Below are positions 27,141 to 36,280 of a DNA stretch of 64,000 nucleotides, in pieces. Each line of letters starts with the position of its first letter. The first letter of the stretch is position 1. This DNA is from an uncultured Clostridia bacterium (GTDB lineage: Bacteria > Bacillota > Clostridia > Peptostreptococcales > Anaerovoracaceae). The notes under the pieces are model-generated. The model did not search any database, was not told the origin of the DNA, and saw only the letters and a program-made list of their open reading frames with translations. The position numbers and the translations under genes are program-made. The DNA lies in NCBI GenBank assembly GCA_947302715.1, contig CAMYVY010000005.1, positions 36,382 to 100,381 of the forward strand, given 5' to 3'.

Positions 27141-27383
27141 TTCTCGACGAGCGAAAGTCACCATGCTAAGGCATGGTATAACTGAACGTTTCCGCAGAGA
27201 TTTAAAACAATAACACAAAAACAAGAGAAGGATTTTCCGTTAAGATGTGGGGATGTCTGAACCCGAAGGGTGAGTTCCCCACATTAGGAAAATCCGTCTT
27301 TTGTTTTTGTATGTTATTGCAAATCTCGAGGACCTAGTGAAGGTATATCATGCCTTAGCATGGTGACTTTCGCTCGTCGAGAA
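27141..27383. repeat. 243-bp imperfect palindrome (long hairpin element)
   Basis: The outer 35 bases of each arm (TTCTCGACGAGCGAAAGTCA onward) are exactly inverse-complementary. Inside, the arms stay recognisably complementary over most of their length (AACAATAACA/TGTTATTG, ACAAAAACAA/TTGTTTTTGT, GGATTTTCC/GGAAAATCC, ATGTGGGGA/TCCCCACAT), ending in a small ACCCGAAGGGT hairpin. Each arm also contains its own small palindrome (CCATGCTAAGGCATGG on the left, CATGCCTTAGCATG on the right). It fills the gap between the convergent gdhA and cell-wall gene. It could be a MITE-like element, a structured RNA or an elaborate bidirectional terminator. No ORF or clear target-site duplication was seen. Confidence 0.85.
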
Positions 27384-27398
27384 AATATAAATCAAAAC

Positions 27399-28775
27399 TT
27401 ATAGATCCAGGTGAATATATCCTATGAAGGTTGGCCAACTTGTGTAGACTGACCATACTGCAGTAGTTCTGTACCCATCTCCCCACCATCCACCATGGAC
27501 GGCCTGGCCACCTCCTATATAGATGGCAACATGAGTATCATAGATGCAGATGTCTCCCGGCTCGGGATTCGACGTCCAGCTTCCGAGTGATGTATATCCC
27601 ATCGGTCCGCTATGGAAATTGATTCCTGCAGCAGCAAGAGAATTAGAGACCAGGCTGGTGCAGTCTTGATCGATTCCAAGTTGTGCATAGGCGGCATCAA
27701 CGATAGCTTGCTTGGTGCCGGAATAGCTTACTTCTTCCTCGGAATATGATTCGGTAATATCTCCGTCACTCGATTCCTCCGTATAACTCTCGGTATCGGA
27801 CTCGGTTACGGACGTCTCTTCAAGTTCTTCGCTTGATGATTCATCTTCCGCAGATGATATTCCTCGCATGATAACCTGCGTAACAGGTTCTTTCTTTGTG
27901 ACAGGAGATGTTTCTTCCTGTAGCTTTACAACACCGTTCACCTTGACTGTTCTAACGGTTACGGTCTTTATTCCATTCTCTCCTTCGGTTAGAACGACTT
28001 CCTCACCTTCGGCCAAGTCCTCAGAGTCCTCGTATTCCGTCTCAAACTCTATCTCAACATCTTCCTTTGATTCGGTAATTACCCTAACCTCGACATCTGC
28101 CTTTCCTTCCAGAAGCACAAGCTTGTCACCGGGGTGTATGTTTTCGATATCCAATCCGGGATTTGTAGAAACCAGTGTATCGATATCGACATCGTGTTCG
28201 TACGCTATGTCCCAAAGCGTATCCCCTTCTTTTATAACATACTCTACCGATTTTTCGTTTCCTCTTAGGAGCTTTTCGGCAACGGCGACACCATCCTTGG
28301 TTACCTCCGGAAGTGCATCCCCTTTCTTATACTGCTTTTCGCTTACGGTCATTGCAGGCTCGATAGAAACGGATGCAGATTCGTCGTCATTATATTTTTT
28401 TACTATGTACTGGATAATATCCTTTGCATCCTGCTCGGTAGTCATAAGGGCGACCGGCTTTCCTCCCAAGCTGACTTCCCAAAATGTGGTGTCGCTCTCA
28501 AGGACTTCGGTCTTGGTTCCTACGTTTTGAGCACCGTCACCTGATGCAGTTCCCCTTACTCCTACTGCAGTAGCTGCAAGCTTTGACGAATCTGTATCGG
28601 CAAACAATGATGAAAGTCCGGATGCACAGAGCATAATCACAAGAAGAAGAGAAAGCGCAGCTATCGCCTTCATTCTCCCTGTAGTCTTTGACGGTGATTC
28701 TCCCCTATCAAATTTCATATTGTATCCTTTTTCAGACCTGTTTCTTTTTTCTCTAATCTCTCTGTATTTGCTCAT
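27399..28775 (-). CDS. LysM-G5-NlpC/P60 cell-wall peptidase
   Basis: Membrane-anchored or secreted peptidoglycan endopeptidase. Domains: positively charged N-terminus and hydrophobic segment (about 37-60), an N-terminal region ending near 180, LysM (about 187-230, YVIKEGDTLWDIAYEH), a G5-like domain (about 233-315), a Ser/Glu/Thr-rich linker (about 318-360), and an NlpC/P60 domain with catalytic Cys in DQDCTSLVS and His in THVAIYIGGG. The ATG at 28775 is preferred over the track's TTG at 28799; AGGG lies just upstream. It has a promoter inside the addA 3' end and a large palindrome in its leader. Confidence 0.88.
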   Translation of the reverse strand: MSKYREIREKRNRSEKGYNMKFDRGESPSKTTGRMKAIAALSLLLVIMLCASGLSSLFADTDSSKLAATAVGVRGTASGDGAQNVGTKTEVLESDTTFWEVSLGGKPVALMTTEQDAKDIIQYIVKKYNDDESASVSIEPAMTVSEKQYKKGDALPEVTKDGVAVAEKLLRGNEKSVEYVIKEGDTLWDIAYEHDVDIDTLVSTNPGLDIENIHPGDKLVLLEGKADVEVRVITESKEDVEIEFETEYEDSEDLAEGEEVVLTEGENGIKTVTVRTVKVNGVVKLQEETSPVTKKEPVTQVIMRGISSAEDESSSEELEETSVTESDTESYTEESSDGDITESYSEEEVSYSGTKQAIVDAAYAQLGIDQDCTSLVSNSLAAAGINFHSGPMGYTSLGSWTSNPEPGDICIYDTHVAIYIGGGQAVHGGWWGDGYRTTAVWSVYTSWPTFIGYIHLDL

Positions 28776-28804
28776 AACCCTATCCCTATTTTGGTACAAC
28801 TGCT

Positions 28805-28834
28805 ATACAATCTTAAGAATCTTAAGATTTGTAT
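28805..28834 (-). promoter_or_regulatory. 30-bp palindrome at the transcription start of the LysM/NlpC gene
   Basis: Inverted repeat ATACAATCTTAAG / CTTAAGATTTGTAT with one bulge, built from two overlapping CTTAAGAT half-sites. It starts a few bases downstream of the predicted transcription start, so it could be an operator or a 5' hairpin that stabilises the mRNA. It has no T-run, so addA termination here is less likely. Confidence 0.55.
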
Positions 28835-28843
28835 CTGCTCGGC

Positions 28844-28873
28844 ATTATACCAAAAAACCATGACCAATATCAA
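28844..28873 (-). promoter_or_regulatory. Promoter of the LysM/NlpC gene within the end of addA
   Basis: On the minus strand TTGATA, 18 bp, TATAAT. The -10 box overlaps the addA stop codon. Confidence 0.75.
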
Positions 28874-31800
28874 GCAAATACAGGTAAACTTCACAAACTC
28901 TCCCCAATCCGGATTTCTCCAATGCCTCTTTGTAGAGGTCGAGTTGACCCGAATAATCCCGCCTTAGGCGGTTTTCCTCATCTTCCAAAGGAATGGTTCT
29001 GTCTATCCAATTGCTCTTGTAATCCAAGAGGACTATTTCCCCATTTTCCTTGAAATAGCAGTCTATAATTCCTTGAACCAGTATATCGTTTCCTTCTCTA
29101 TTGGTCCTTAGCGTAAAGGGCCGCTCCTTTTCAAGAAGCCCCAAGGCATCCGCACGTATGCATCTCTTTCCGATATCACTTAGGAAGAAGTCCTTTATCT
29201 TCTCAATCTCAATTTCTTTAAGCTCTTCCTCCTTGATGTGTCCTGACTCAACAAGGGCAAGAACGTCACCCCTTAGTTTACGCTCCAATCCCTCATTATC
29301 AATTAAACCACCAATTGAACCATCAGCTAAATCCGAGTCATTGGATGATGCATTTACACCTTCGCCGACAAAAATGCCATATGATGCGAAATCGAGCCTC
29401 TCCAAAATCCTATGATAGATCGTTCCTCTTTCCGCAGCAGTAAGTCGTTTCCCCGTCCCCTTGTTTTGGGGGACCCTGCCGGGACTGAAGGCAAATTCTT
29501 CATCATCAAGAGCGCCCTTGTTGAGTTCGCTAACGGAGTATTTAGACTTAATTCCTCTTAGAGCTTCGTATGGATACTTATAATTAAGCTGCGAAAGGAT
29601 TTCCTCTCTAAGCGAAGCATTTTCATAGGCTTCATCCAAAGCGGATTGCGAATCTTGTTCGACAGTCGATTTAGGTGAAGTCATCGGCATCTCAATTAAT
29701 TCATAATCCACCGACGGCGCAAGCATACCTAAAAATCTCGAATAATCAAAGAGTCCCAATTCCGCCTTCGTTCTAAACTTGTCATCATCACGCCTGGCCA
29801 CCAGGAAGAGCTTATCCCTCGCCCTCGTAAGCGCTACGTAGAGTACTCTTATTTCTTCCTCAAGCTCCTCCCTCGCAATCCTACTCTCTATGAGATGTTG
29901 AATCAAGGTTTTCTTGGACCAATGCTCATCCCTGTTATGATAACTAAGGCCAACGCCAATGTCCTTGTGCATGGAAAATGACAAATTGCCCGATTTTCTG
30001 AAAGCACTGCCCAATCCGCTAACGATAACCATCGGAAACTCCAAGCCCTTGCTTTTATGGATTGTCATTATAGCAACGCCCTTTTCCGAGCCGGAGGATT
30101 CTCTGCTTTCCGCGACCTTGACCTTCCCTTTCTTTATCGCTTCGACATATTTCAGGAAGTCATAGAAATTATCCTTTCCACTCATGTCGCAAAGGAACCT
30201 GAGATTACTCTGCCTTTGACTGCCGTCAGGAAGTGCTCCCATTATCGCATAATAGCCGCTGTCAACCATGACCGTCCACAGAAAATTCGGAAGGGTCATG
30301 GTTCTGCTCATTTCGCGCCAAACCATTATCTTGCTATATGCATTTAGGCACTTATTCCTTAATTGAGCATCACAGAGACCGGTCCCGTTTCCATCATTTT
30401 TATCTTCTCCATCACTGCCATTTTCGTTATTCTTTTCGTTATCGTTATCATCGGAAATTACTCCCGCGCACTTTAGGAAAGCCTCTGCAAAGGTTCCATC
30501 CTTATGGGCGATTCTGATTAGTGCCAAATCCGAATTCGAGAATCCAAATATCTCTGAATGCAGAGCCCCTATCAAAGAGACATCCTGTCTGATATTATTT
30601 ATAACCTTGAGCAAATCCAGGAAGCCCGAGATTTCCATGGTGTCAAAATACCCTTCGCCGCCCCTTACATGTGATTCAATGCCGTATGATCTAAGAACAT
30701 CTTGATAAACGGCTTGTGAATTCTCTACACTTCTTCTCAGTATGACGATATCATCAAGCGTAAGCGGCCTCACTTCTTTGGGTTCCCTCTTGGTATCAAA
30801 AAATGGCTTTCCAAGGTTGTCGAGTATTAGCCTTGCAACATAATGCGCTTCCTGCTGAAGTTCTGAAAGATTTTCTTCATCCCCCTTATTTTCATCATCC
30901 GTCACATCAGCATCATCCGTGCTTTCATCAAGAGGAATTACAACCTTAAGCTTAGGTGCTTCCAGATAAACTGCCATGTCATCTTCAATATGAGTCCCGC
31001 AATTCAGTCTGGCATCCTCATCGTATCCGGACATGATAGGTTCAAACACTTTGTTGACATAATCAAGTATCGGTTCCTTGCTTCTGTGATTCTCGTTTAA
31101 ATCAATAACAACGGAATCCGCCTCTGATCCCGACTTATAAAGCTCGTATTTGTTTTGGAATATGGAAGGCTCCGCAAGTCTAAATCTGTAGATGCTCTGC
31201 TTTATATCACCAACCATAAATAGATTGTTTTCTCTTTTGATGCGGTTAATTATGGCCTCCTGCATCAGATTGGTATCCTGGTACTCATCAACAAAAATAT
31301 GGTTGATACCTGCTCTATAGAACTCGGCTATGCTGTCGTCCTCCAAGAGCATCAAAGTATAATGCTCTATATCATTAAAGTCGATTACCTTTTCCTCGTC
31401 CTTTAACGCTCTGTAAAACGAATCAAAACTCGAAACCAGTCTAAGGAGAGTTCTCAGATATGGGGAAGTTTTAATTGCAATAGAAAGAGACTCATCCATA
31501 TCCGAAGCCAGGTAATCATCTCGGATTTCCTTTAATCGCTTCTTCGCATCATCGCGCAGTTCCTTGACCGCATCCTTGATGATATCGTACGATTCCTTTT
31601 CCTCTTTCTTCGCTCTTAGCGATACGGATATAGATGCAAGTTTTTCATCTATCCCGGAAAAGACTTCTCTATAGTTTTCTTTCTTATCGGATGCCATAAA
31701 TTCATCCAGGGAAAGCAACGCATCTCTTAGAGGGTTTATCTCTCCTGCCCTGAGAGTATCACCCATATCCTGAAGGCCGGATTCATCAAGCATCAAAGCC

Positions 31801-32570
31801 GTCTTATTAAAGAGTTCCAATGCCTCGCTAAGCCCCTCTTTAGCCTCCACGGATACCAAGGAAAGAACTTTCTCTTTGAGATTAGCATCACTTAGAAGAT
31901 TTTCGGTCTCATCAATCTTGTTGTTCATCCATTCATAGGAATGCGGCATTGCAACAAGATTCCGGTGAGCGTTCTTGATAAGATCCCTTATGCGATCGTT
32001 GTTTCTGTCCCCGCTATATGAATCCATAAAGAGAATAAAATCCTCATTTGGACTATCAAATTCTGTTTCCAAGAGACTATCCAAAGCCTGCTCTTTTAGT
32101 ATCTCTCCTTCGGTTTCATCCAAAATGGAGAATCCGGGTTCTATGTCTATTTTGTAGAAAAATCTTCGAATAACCGAAAGACCAAACGAATGGAACGTGG
32201 AGATATTAGCACTCTCCAAATCGACAAGCTGCTTTTTAAGATATCGTATCTTCGCTGATAAGTTTTTATGTGAAGAGTCCTTCGAACCTATATTAGAATC
32301 CTCTAAATAAGAATCCCCTGAAAAGAGCAAATTCGAATAAGCCTCCAATTCACTGTTCAGTGAGGTGCGGAGGCGCTCCTTCATTTCGGCTGCGGCCGCA
32401 TTTGTAAAGGTAACAACAAGAAAGCTGCGGATGGGTATCTCCTCCTCCACAACCATTTTACGAATGCGCTCCACCAGGACCGACGTTTTGCCGGACCCCG
32501 CCGCAGCAGCAACCAGAATATTTTTGCCGCGAAGATTAATGGCCTGTTCTTGTTCCTTTGTCCATTTCAT
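28845..32570 (-). CDS. addA: ATP-dependent helicase/nuclease subunit A
   Basis: Large subunit of the AddAB helicase-nuclease, the RecBCD counterpart that resects double-strand breaks. UvrD/Rep superfamily-1 helicase motifs: Walker A AAAAGSGKTS (about 20-29), motif II VDEYQDTN, motif VI VALTRARDK. C-terminal PD-(D/E)XK nuclease: GIIDCYFKENG...LLDYKSNW. About 1241 aa from the ATG at 32570 (MKWTKEQEQAI), the start typical of the family; the track's GTG start is upstream of it. An Asn/Asp/Glu-rich low-complexity insert lies about two-thirds along. addB, normally adjacent, is absent here. The ATG lies only seven bases after a TATAAT box and has no ribosome binding site. Confidence 0.94.
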   Translation of the reverse strand: MKWTKEQEQAINLRGKNILVAAAAGSGKTSVLVERIRKMVVEEEIPIRSFLVVTFTNAAAAEMKERLRTSLNSELEAYSNLLFSGDSYLEDSNIGSKDSSHKNLSAKIRYLKKQLVDLESANISTFHSFGLSVIRRFFYKIDIEPGFSILDETEGEILKEQALDSLLETEFDSPNEDFILFMDSYSGDRNNDRIRDLIKNAHRNLVAMPHSYEWMNNKIDETENLLSDANLKEKVLSLVSVEAKEGLSEALELFNKTALMLDESGLQDMGDTLRAGEINPLRDALLSLDEFMASDKKENYREVFSGIDEKLASISVSLRAKKEEKESYDIIKDAVKELRDDAKKRLKEIRDDYLASDMDESLSIAIKTSPYLRTLLRLVSSFDSFYRALKDEEKVIDFNDIEHYTLMLLEDDSIAEFYRAGINHIFVDEYQDTNLMQEAIINRIKRENNLFMVGDIKQSIYRFRLAEPSIFQNKYELYKSGSEADSVVIDLNENHRSKEPILDYVNKVFEPIMSGYDEDARLNCGTHIEDDMAVYLEAPKLKVVIPLDESTDDADVTDDENKGDEENLSELQQEAHYVARLILDNLGKPFFDTKREPKEVRPLTLDDIVILRRSVENSQAVYQDVLRSYGIESHVRGGEGYFDTMEISGFLDLLKVINNIRQDVSLIGALHSEIFGFSNSDLALIRIAHKDGTFAEAFLKCAGVISDDNDNEKNNENGSDGEDKNDGNGTGLCDAQLRNKCLNAYSKIMVWREMSRTMTLPNFLWTVMVDSGYYAIMGALPDGSQRQSNLRFLCDMSGKDNFYDFLKYVEAIKKGKVKVAESRESSGSEKGVAIMTIHKSKGLEFPMVIVSGLGSAFRKSGNLSFSMHKDIGVGLSYHNRDEHWSKKTLIQHLIESRIAREELEEEIRVLYVALTRARDKLFLVARRDDDKFRTKAELGLFDYSRFLGMLAPSVDYELIEMPMTSPKSTVEQDSQSALDEAYENASLREEILSQLNYKYPYEALRGIKSKYSVSELNKGALDDEEFAFSPGRVPQNKGTGKRLTAAERGTIYHRILERLDFASYGIFVGEGVNASSNDSDLADGSIGGLIDNEGLERKLRGDVLALVESGHIKEEELKEIEIEKIKDFFLSDIGKRCIRADALGLLEKERPFTLRTNREGNDILVQGIIDCYFKENGEIVLLDYKSNWIDRTIPLEDEENRLRRDYSGQLDLYKEALEKSGLGRVCEVYLYLLDIGHGFLV

Positions 32571-32577
32571 ACCAAAG

Positions 32578-32583
32578 ATTATA
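32578..32583 (-). promoter_or_regulatory. Extended -10 box abutting the addA start codon
   Basis: On the minus strand TGATATAAT ends seven bases before the ATG at 32570. The -35 region is poor. If used, it would give a leaderless or nearly leaderless addA mRNA. Confidence 0.5.
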
Positions 32584-32707
32584 TCAAAATTAAACCTTGG
32601 TGGCACGTGTATTTTTTAGCCCATCTTGGTGTATAATAAATGATAAGAGCAGTCTAAGAATAAATAATCAAGACTGAAATGATGTACTTCGAAAGGAGCA
32701 AACCAAA

Positions 32708-34366
32708 GTGATGATAAATAATCGTCCAACCATGTTGATGATACTCGACGGATTCGGAGTGAGCGAAAGATATGAAGGAAATGCAATAGCTCAAGCAAAC
32801 ACCCCGAACTTCGATGCCCTCTTTTCAAAATATCCCGGAACTACCCTTGATGCCTGCGGAATGGCAGTTGGCCTTCCCGATGGTCAGATGGGTAATTCCG
32901 AAGTCGGTCACCTCAATATCGGAGCAGGCAGAGTGATATATCAGGAACTTACCCATATTACAAAGGAAATTGAAGAAGGAAAGTTCTTTGAGAATGCCGC
33001 TCTCATCTCCGCAATGGAGCATGTTACCAATGCGAAGAAGAACTGCGATAATGAGACGCCCTCGCTCCATCTGCTCGGTCTTCTTTCAGATGGCGGTGTC
33101 CACAGTCATATCGATCATCTAAAGGCCCTCATAAAAATGGCGAAGGACTATGGAATTGAAAATGTATATGTCCACGCATTCTTGGACGGACGAGATGTTC
33201 CTCCTCGCTGCGCGAAGACATATATCGATGAGCTTGAATCGTATATGGCTGAAGTCGGTGTCGGAAAGATAGTCATGATTTCCGGCCGTTATTATGCCAT
33301 GGACAGAGATAAGCGTTGGGATAGAGTCCAACTTGCCTACGATGCCATGACTCTAAGGGAAGGACGCCGCGCGACATCGGCATCAGAAGCAATCGACGTT
33401 GCTTATGCGAATGACGAAAATGATGAGTTCGTAATTCCCACATGTATCGGCGAGATACTGATGCCGAATTGCGAAGGAAGTAGCGCAAGTGAACTGCATA
33501 CATCCAATAATAATCCCGCGAAGTTTGAAGATATGAAATATGCAGTCCGGGACGGCGATGCAATGATCATGTTCAACTTCCGCCCGGATAGAGCAAGAGA
33601 AATAACCAGAGCCTTCGTGGATTCGACCTTTGATGTTCCAACGGAAAATGGCGGCTTCGGCGGTTTTGATAGAAGAAAGAAACTGGATGGACTTTGCTAT
33701 ATCTGCATGTGCCAGTATGACGCGAGCATGCCGAATGTAGCTGTTGCATATCCGCCGGAGACTCCCAAGAATACGTTTGGCGAATACATCTCAAATCTCG
33801 GGATGACCCAACTAAGAATCGCTGAGACGGAAAAATATGCGCACGTCACCTTCTTCTTCAACGGACAAGTCGAAGAGCCATATCCGGGTGAGGACCGAAT
33901 CCTGGTACCATCGCCTAAGGTCGCCACCTACGACCTTCAACCTGAAATGAGCGCATATGAGGTTACGGACAAAGTCATAGAAGCAATAGACTCTGATAAA
34001 TACGATTTCATCATTTTGAATTTCGCCAATTCCGATATGGTGGGACATACCGGAGTCATGGAGGCCGCGATCAAGGCTGTCGAAGCGCTTGATACCTGCG
34101 TCCAGAGAATTGTGGATAAGATTCTGGAAAAGGACGGTCAGCTACTCCTTACCGCGGACCACGGGAATTCGGATGAAATGATTGACGAAGACGGAAATGT
34201 GGTAACAAGCCATTCTCTGAATCCGGTTCCGCTTTATCATATTGCGAATTCGCCTCGCGAGCTCGCTTCCGGCGGCAGGCTATCCGACATCATGCCTACG
34301 CTGCTGACCTTGGCCGGAGTTCCGGTTCCGGAAGAAATGACCGGCAGGTGTTTGATTATCGAATAG
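32708..34366 (+). CDS. gpmI: 2,3-bisphosphoglycerate-independent phosphoglycerate mutase
   Basis: Interconverts 3- and 2-phosphoglycerate in glycolysis using two metal ions and a Ser nucleophile. Alkaline-phosphatase fold motifs: ILDGFGVSE, MGNSEVGHLNIGAGR (Ser), HAFLDGRDVPPR, FRPDRAREIT, HTGVMEA and TADHGNSDEM. 552 aa, longer than the usual 510. The start is the GTG at 32708, nine bases after AAAGGAGC, or the ATG one codon later. A TATAAT at 32632-32637 with a weak -35 may be its promoter. The last 24 bp are duplicated just after the stop. Confidence 0.95.
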   Translation: MMINNRPTMLMILDGFGVSERYEGNAIAQANTPNFDALFSKYPGTTLDACGMAVGLPDGQMGNSEVGHLNIGAGRVIYQELTHITKEIEEGKFFENAALISAMEHVTNAKKNCDNETPSLHLLGLLSDGGVHSHIDHLKALIKMAKDYGIENVYVHAFLDGRDVPPRCAKTYIDELESYMAEVGVGKIVMISGRYYAMDRDKRWDRVQLAYDAMTLREGRRATSASEAIDVAYANDENDEFVIPTCIGEILMPNCEGSSASELHTSNNNPAKFEDMKYAVRDGDAMIMFNFRPDRAREITRAFVDSTFDVPTENGGFGGFDRRKKLDGLCYICMCQYDASMPNVAVAYPPETPKNTFGEYISNLGMTQLRIAETEKYAHVTFFFNGQVEEPYPGEDRILVPSPKVATYDLQPEMSAYEVTDKVIEAIDSDKYDFIILNFANSDMVGHTGVMEAAIKAVEALDTCVQRIVDKILEKDGQLLLTADHGNSDEMIDEDGNVVTSHSLNPVPLYHIANSPRELASGGRLSDIMPTLLTLAGVPVPEEMTGRCLIIE

Positions 34367-34401
34367 ATGATTGGACGGCAAGTGTTTGATTATCGAATAA
34401 A
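34343..34401 (+). repeat. Direct repeat of the gpmI 3' end
   Basis: GGCAGGTGTTTGATTATCGA at the end of gpmI recurs 34 bp downstream as GGCAAGTGTTTGATTATCGA, each copy followed by ATA and a stop (TAG in gene, TAA in copy). A small tandem duplication that leaves the gene intact. Confidence 0.85.
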
Positions 34402-34443
34402 CCAATGACCTAACGATGCTCGATGAACCAACGGAGATAGCAT

Positions 34444-35694
34444 ATGAACATTAATCCGAAAGAAGAAGCAAAGAAGGTATTCCCTGAGGCCTGTGAAATT
34501 AGGCATCATATTCATTCGTATCCCGAGCTGGGAGAAGAAGAAGTAAAAACTTCGGAATACGTAATGTCGAAGTTCAGGGAATATGGAATTGTTTTTACTG
34601 ATGATGTCCCGGGATACGGCATTGTCGCCCAAATTGGAAATGGTGAAAAAGCTATCGCCTTCAGGGCAGAGCTCGATGCCCTTCCTGTCTGCGAAGAGAC
34701 ACTTGAATTCATGCATGAGCGAACCGGATCATTAGAAAATGAGCTGGCAGAATTTGATTCCTGGGAATCCAAAAATCCCGGCATCATGCACGCCTGCGGA
34801 CACGATGTTCATATGGCAATTCTTCTTGCTGCAGGAAAAGTATTAAAGGAACACGAGGACGAAATCAGCGACGCAGGTTATTCAGTCAAGCTTTTCTTCC
34901 AGCCGGCTGAAGAAACCATCGGTGGCGCCGACAGAATGGTAAAAGCGGGATTCATGGATAATCCGCATGTCGAAAGAGTCTTTGCTCTACATGTATCACC
35001 CGACTATCCTCTCGGAATGATTTCTCTCAAGAACGGTGCGATGAACGCCGGCGTACAGGACTTTGATATTATTGTTAAAGGTAAATCCGCCCACGGAGCA
35101 CATCCCGAAGGCGGAGTTGATTCAATAGTTGTGGCAAGTTCCATAGTTTTGGCACTTCAGACAATATCCAGCAGAGCGAATTCGCCGACCACCCCTATCG
35201 TTGTTACAATAGGCGCAATCCACGGTGGCGAAACCCACAATATTCTTGCCGGCGAAGTCAAACTTACCGGAACCCTTCGCACACTCACGGATGAACTCCG
35301 GGACGAGAACAAAGCTCGCATCGAACAGATAGCGAGTATGACAGCTGCTGCTTATGGTGCGGAAGTCGAAATCAACTGGTATGATACTGTCTTCCCTGCC
35401 CTAATTAATGCACCCGATTCAGCCGACATAGTTCGAAGATGCATGACTGATCTTTACGGTTCCGATAAAATTCACGAGATGGACGAATCCAGCATGGGCG
35501 GTGACGACTTTGCATTCTTCAGCCAAGTCGCGCCCGGCACCCTCTTTGATATTGGTACCGCAACTTCCGGCACGCTTCCCGGTGAATCCAATTACTACGG
35601 ACTCCACAGCGAACACTACCTGCCGACGGACGACGTCATGGAAATCGGAATCGCAATGGAACTCGCAATCGTAAGCAAATGCATGGAAGATTAG
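34444..35694 (+). CDS. M20 family metallo-amidohydrolase (N-acyl-amino-acid/peptide hydrolase)
   Basis: 416 aa member of the M20D group (hippurate hydrolase, IAA-amino-acid hydrolase, N-acetyl-diaminopimelate deacetylase relatives). Metal and catalytic motifs: HACGHDVHMA, the PAEETIGGADRM glutamates, and HGAHPEGGVDS in the lid domain; the late His is in MGGDDFAFF. It removes acyl groups from amino acids or small peptides; the exact substrate cannot be read. It sits 77 bp after gpmI, probably on the same transcript. Confidence 0.88.
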   Translation: MNINPKEEAKKVFPEACEIRHHIHSYPELGEEEVKTSEYVMSKFREYGIVFTDDVPGYGIVAQIGNGEKAIAFRAELDALPVCEETLEFMHERTGSLENELAEFDSWESKNPGIMHACGHDVHMAILLAAGKVLKEHEDEISDAGYSVKLFFQPAEETIGGADRMVKAGFMDNPHVERVFALHVSPDYPLGMISLKNGAMNAGVQDFDIIVKGKSAHGAHPEGGVDSIVVASSIVLALQTISSRANSPTTPIVVTIGAIHGGETHNILAGEVKLTGTLRTLTDELRDENKARIEQIASMTAAAYGAEVEINWYDTVFPALINAPDSADIVRRCMTDLYGSDKIHEMDESSMGGDDFAFFSQVAPGTLFDIGTATSGTLPGESNYYGLHSEHYLPTDDVMEIGIAMELAIVSKCMED

Positions 35695-35704
35695 CCAAAA
35701 TCCC

Positions 35705-35745
35705 GGAGCAGATTTCTCGGAGTATCTGCATCAATAATTAAGAAT
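35705..35745 (+). repeat. Degenerate copy of the 92-bp repeat
   Basis: gatttctcggagtatctgca followed by tcaataatt matches the core of the array 1 repeat (cggagtatcagcatcaaaaatc) with substitutions. It lies between the M20 stop and the M15 gene remnant. Confidence 0.55.
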
Positions 35746-35749
35746 CGAA

Positions 35750-35821
35750 TCACCATTCAAAGTGTTGGTAGTCCACCGGGTTGGCCCAATCTCCTTAAAT
35801 ACTGAAACCATAGGGTATAAA
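35750..35821 (-). pseudogene. Remnant of an M15 peptidase gene 3' end
   Basis: Read on the minus strand it encodes YGFSI-stop-GDWANPVDYQHFEW-stop, matching the end YGFTWGGDWSNPVDYQHFEW of the intact gene at 36281-37264. It carries an in-frame TAA and lacks the rest of the gene. The DNA is also similar (caccattcaaagtgttggta against caccattcaaaatgctggta). Array 1 of the 92-bp repeat lies between remnant and intact gene. Confidence 0.8.
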
Positions 35822-35841
35822 GCCGGCAGCACCTTTTCCTT

Positions 35842-36105
35842 ATTTTTTTCGGAGTATCAGCATCAAAAATCAAAAATACTCCGGAGCGAAAGACCGAAAA
35901 ATCAAAAATACTCCGAAATTTATCATCATCCGGAATTTTTTCGGAGTATCAGCATCAAAAATCAAAAATACTCCGGAGCGAAAGACCAAAAAATCAAAAA
36001 TACTCCGAAATTTATCATCATCCGGAATTTTTTCGGAGTATCAGCATCAAAAATCAAAAATACTCCGGAGCGAAAGACCAAAAAATCAAAAATACTCCGA
36101 AAAAA
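35842..36105 (+). repeat. 92-bp tandem repeat, array 1 (about 2.8 copies)
   Basis: Units begin CGGAGTATCAGCATCAAAAA at 35850, 35942 and 36034, exactly 92 bp apart with almost no substitutions. Each unit holds the inverted pair CGGAGTAT...ATACTCCG and phased A-tracts. The first 70 bp match array 2 (43628-44053, opposite strand) at roughly 90 percent; the last 22 bp are specific to this array. The plus strand contains no TAA, TAG or TGA triplet in any frame of the unit, so the track's ORF 35762..36187 runs through it in rotating frames. Confidence 0.93.
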
Positions 36106-36280
36106 TAATGCTTGCCATAGCGATCAAAAAAGCCGCCAAAGCTACGGACTAATGGCGGCGACCAAAACTATGTCGAGTCAGTCGTAATAAACGATCTCCT
36201 TTCGGTACCATGGATAGATTAAACCATATCAGTCACAACTTAACAACCAAAACCTTCCTTTTTAAGACATCTACTTGCAA
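36106..36280. other. Gene-free spacer after array 1
   Basis: Contains the hairpin GCCGCCA...TGGCGGC (36132-36159) with a T-run on the minus strand (TTTTTTGAT), probably the terminator for the M15 gene although it lies about 120 bp past its stop. Nothing else was recognised. Confidence 0.6.
36125..36159 (-). terminator. Terminator downstream of the M15 peptidase gene
   Basis: Minus-strand stem GCCGCCA/TGGCGGC with a 14-nt loop, followed by TTTTTT. Confidence 0.7.

Noticed and set aside
27141-27383. Insertion sequence
   Set aside because: The element is too short to encode a transposase and no clear target-site duplication was found; kept as a palindromic element of unknown type.
35762-36187. 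Track ORF of 141 aa over array 1
   Set aside because: Same reason as array 2; it begins inside the antisense of the M15 remnant.
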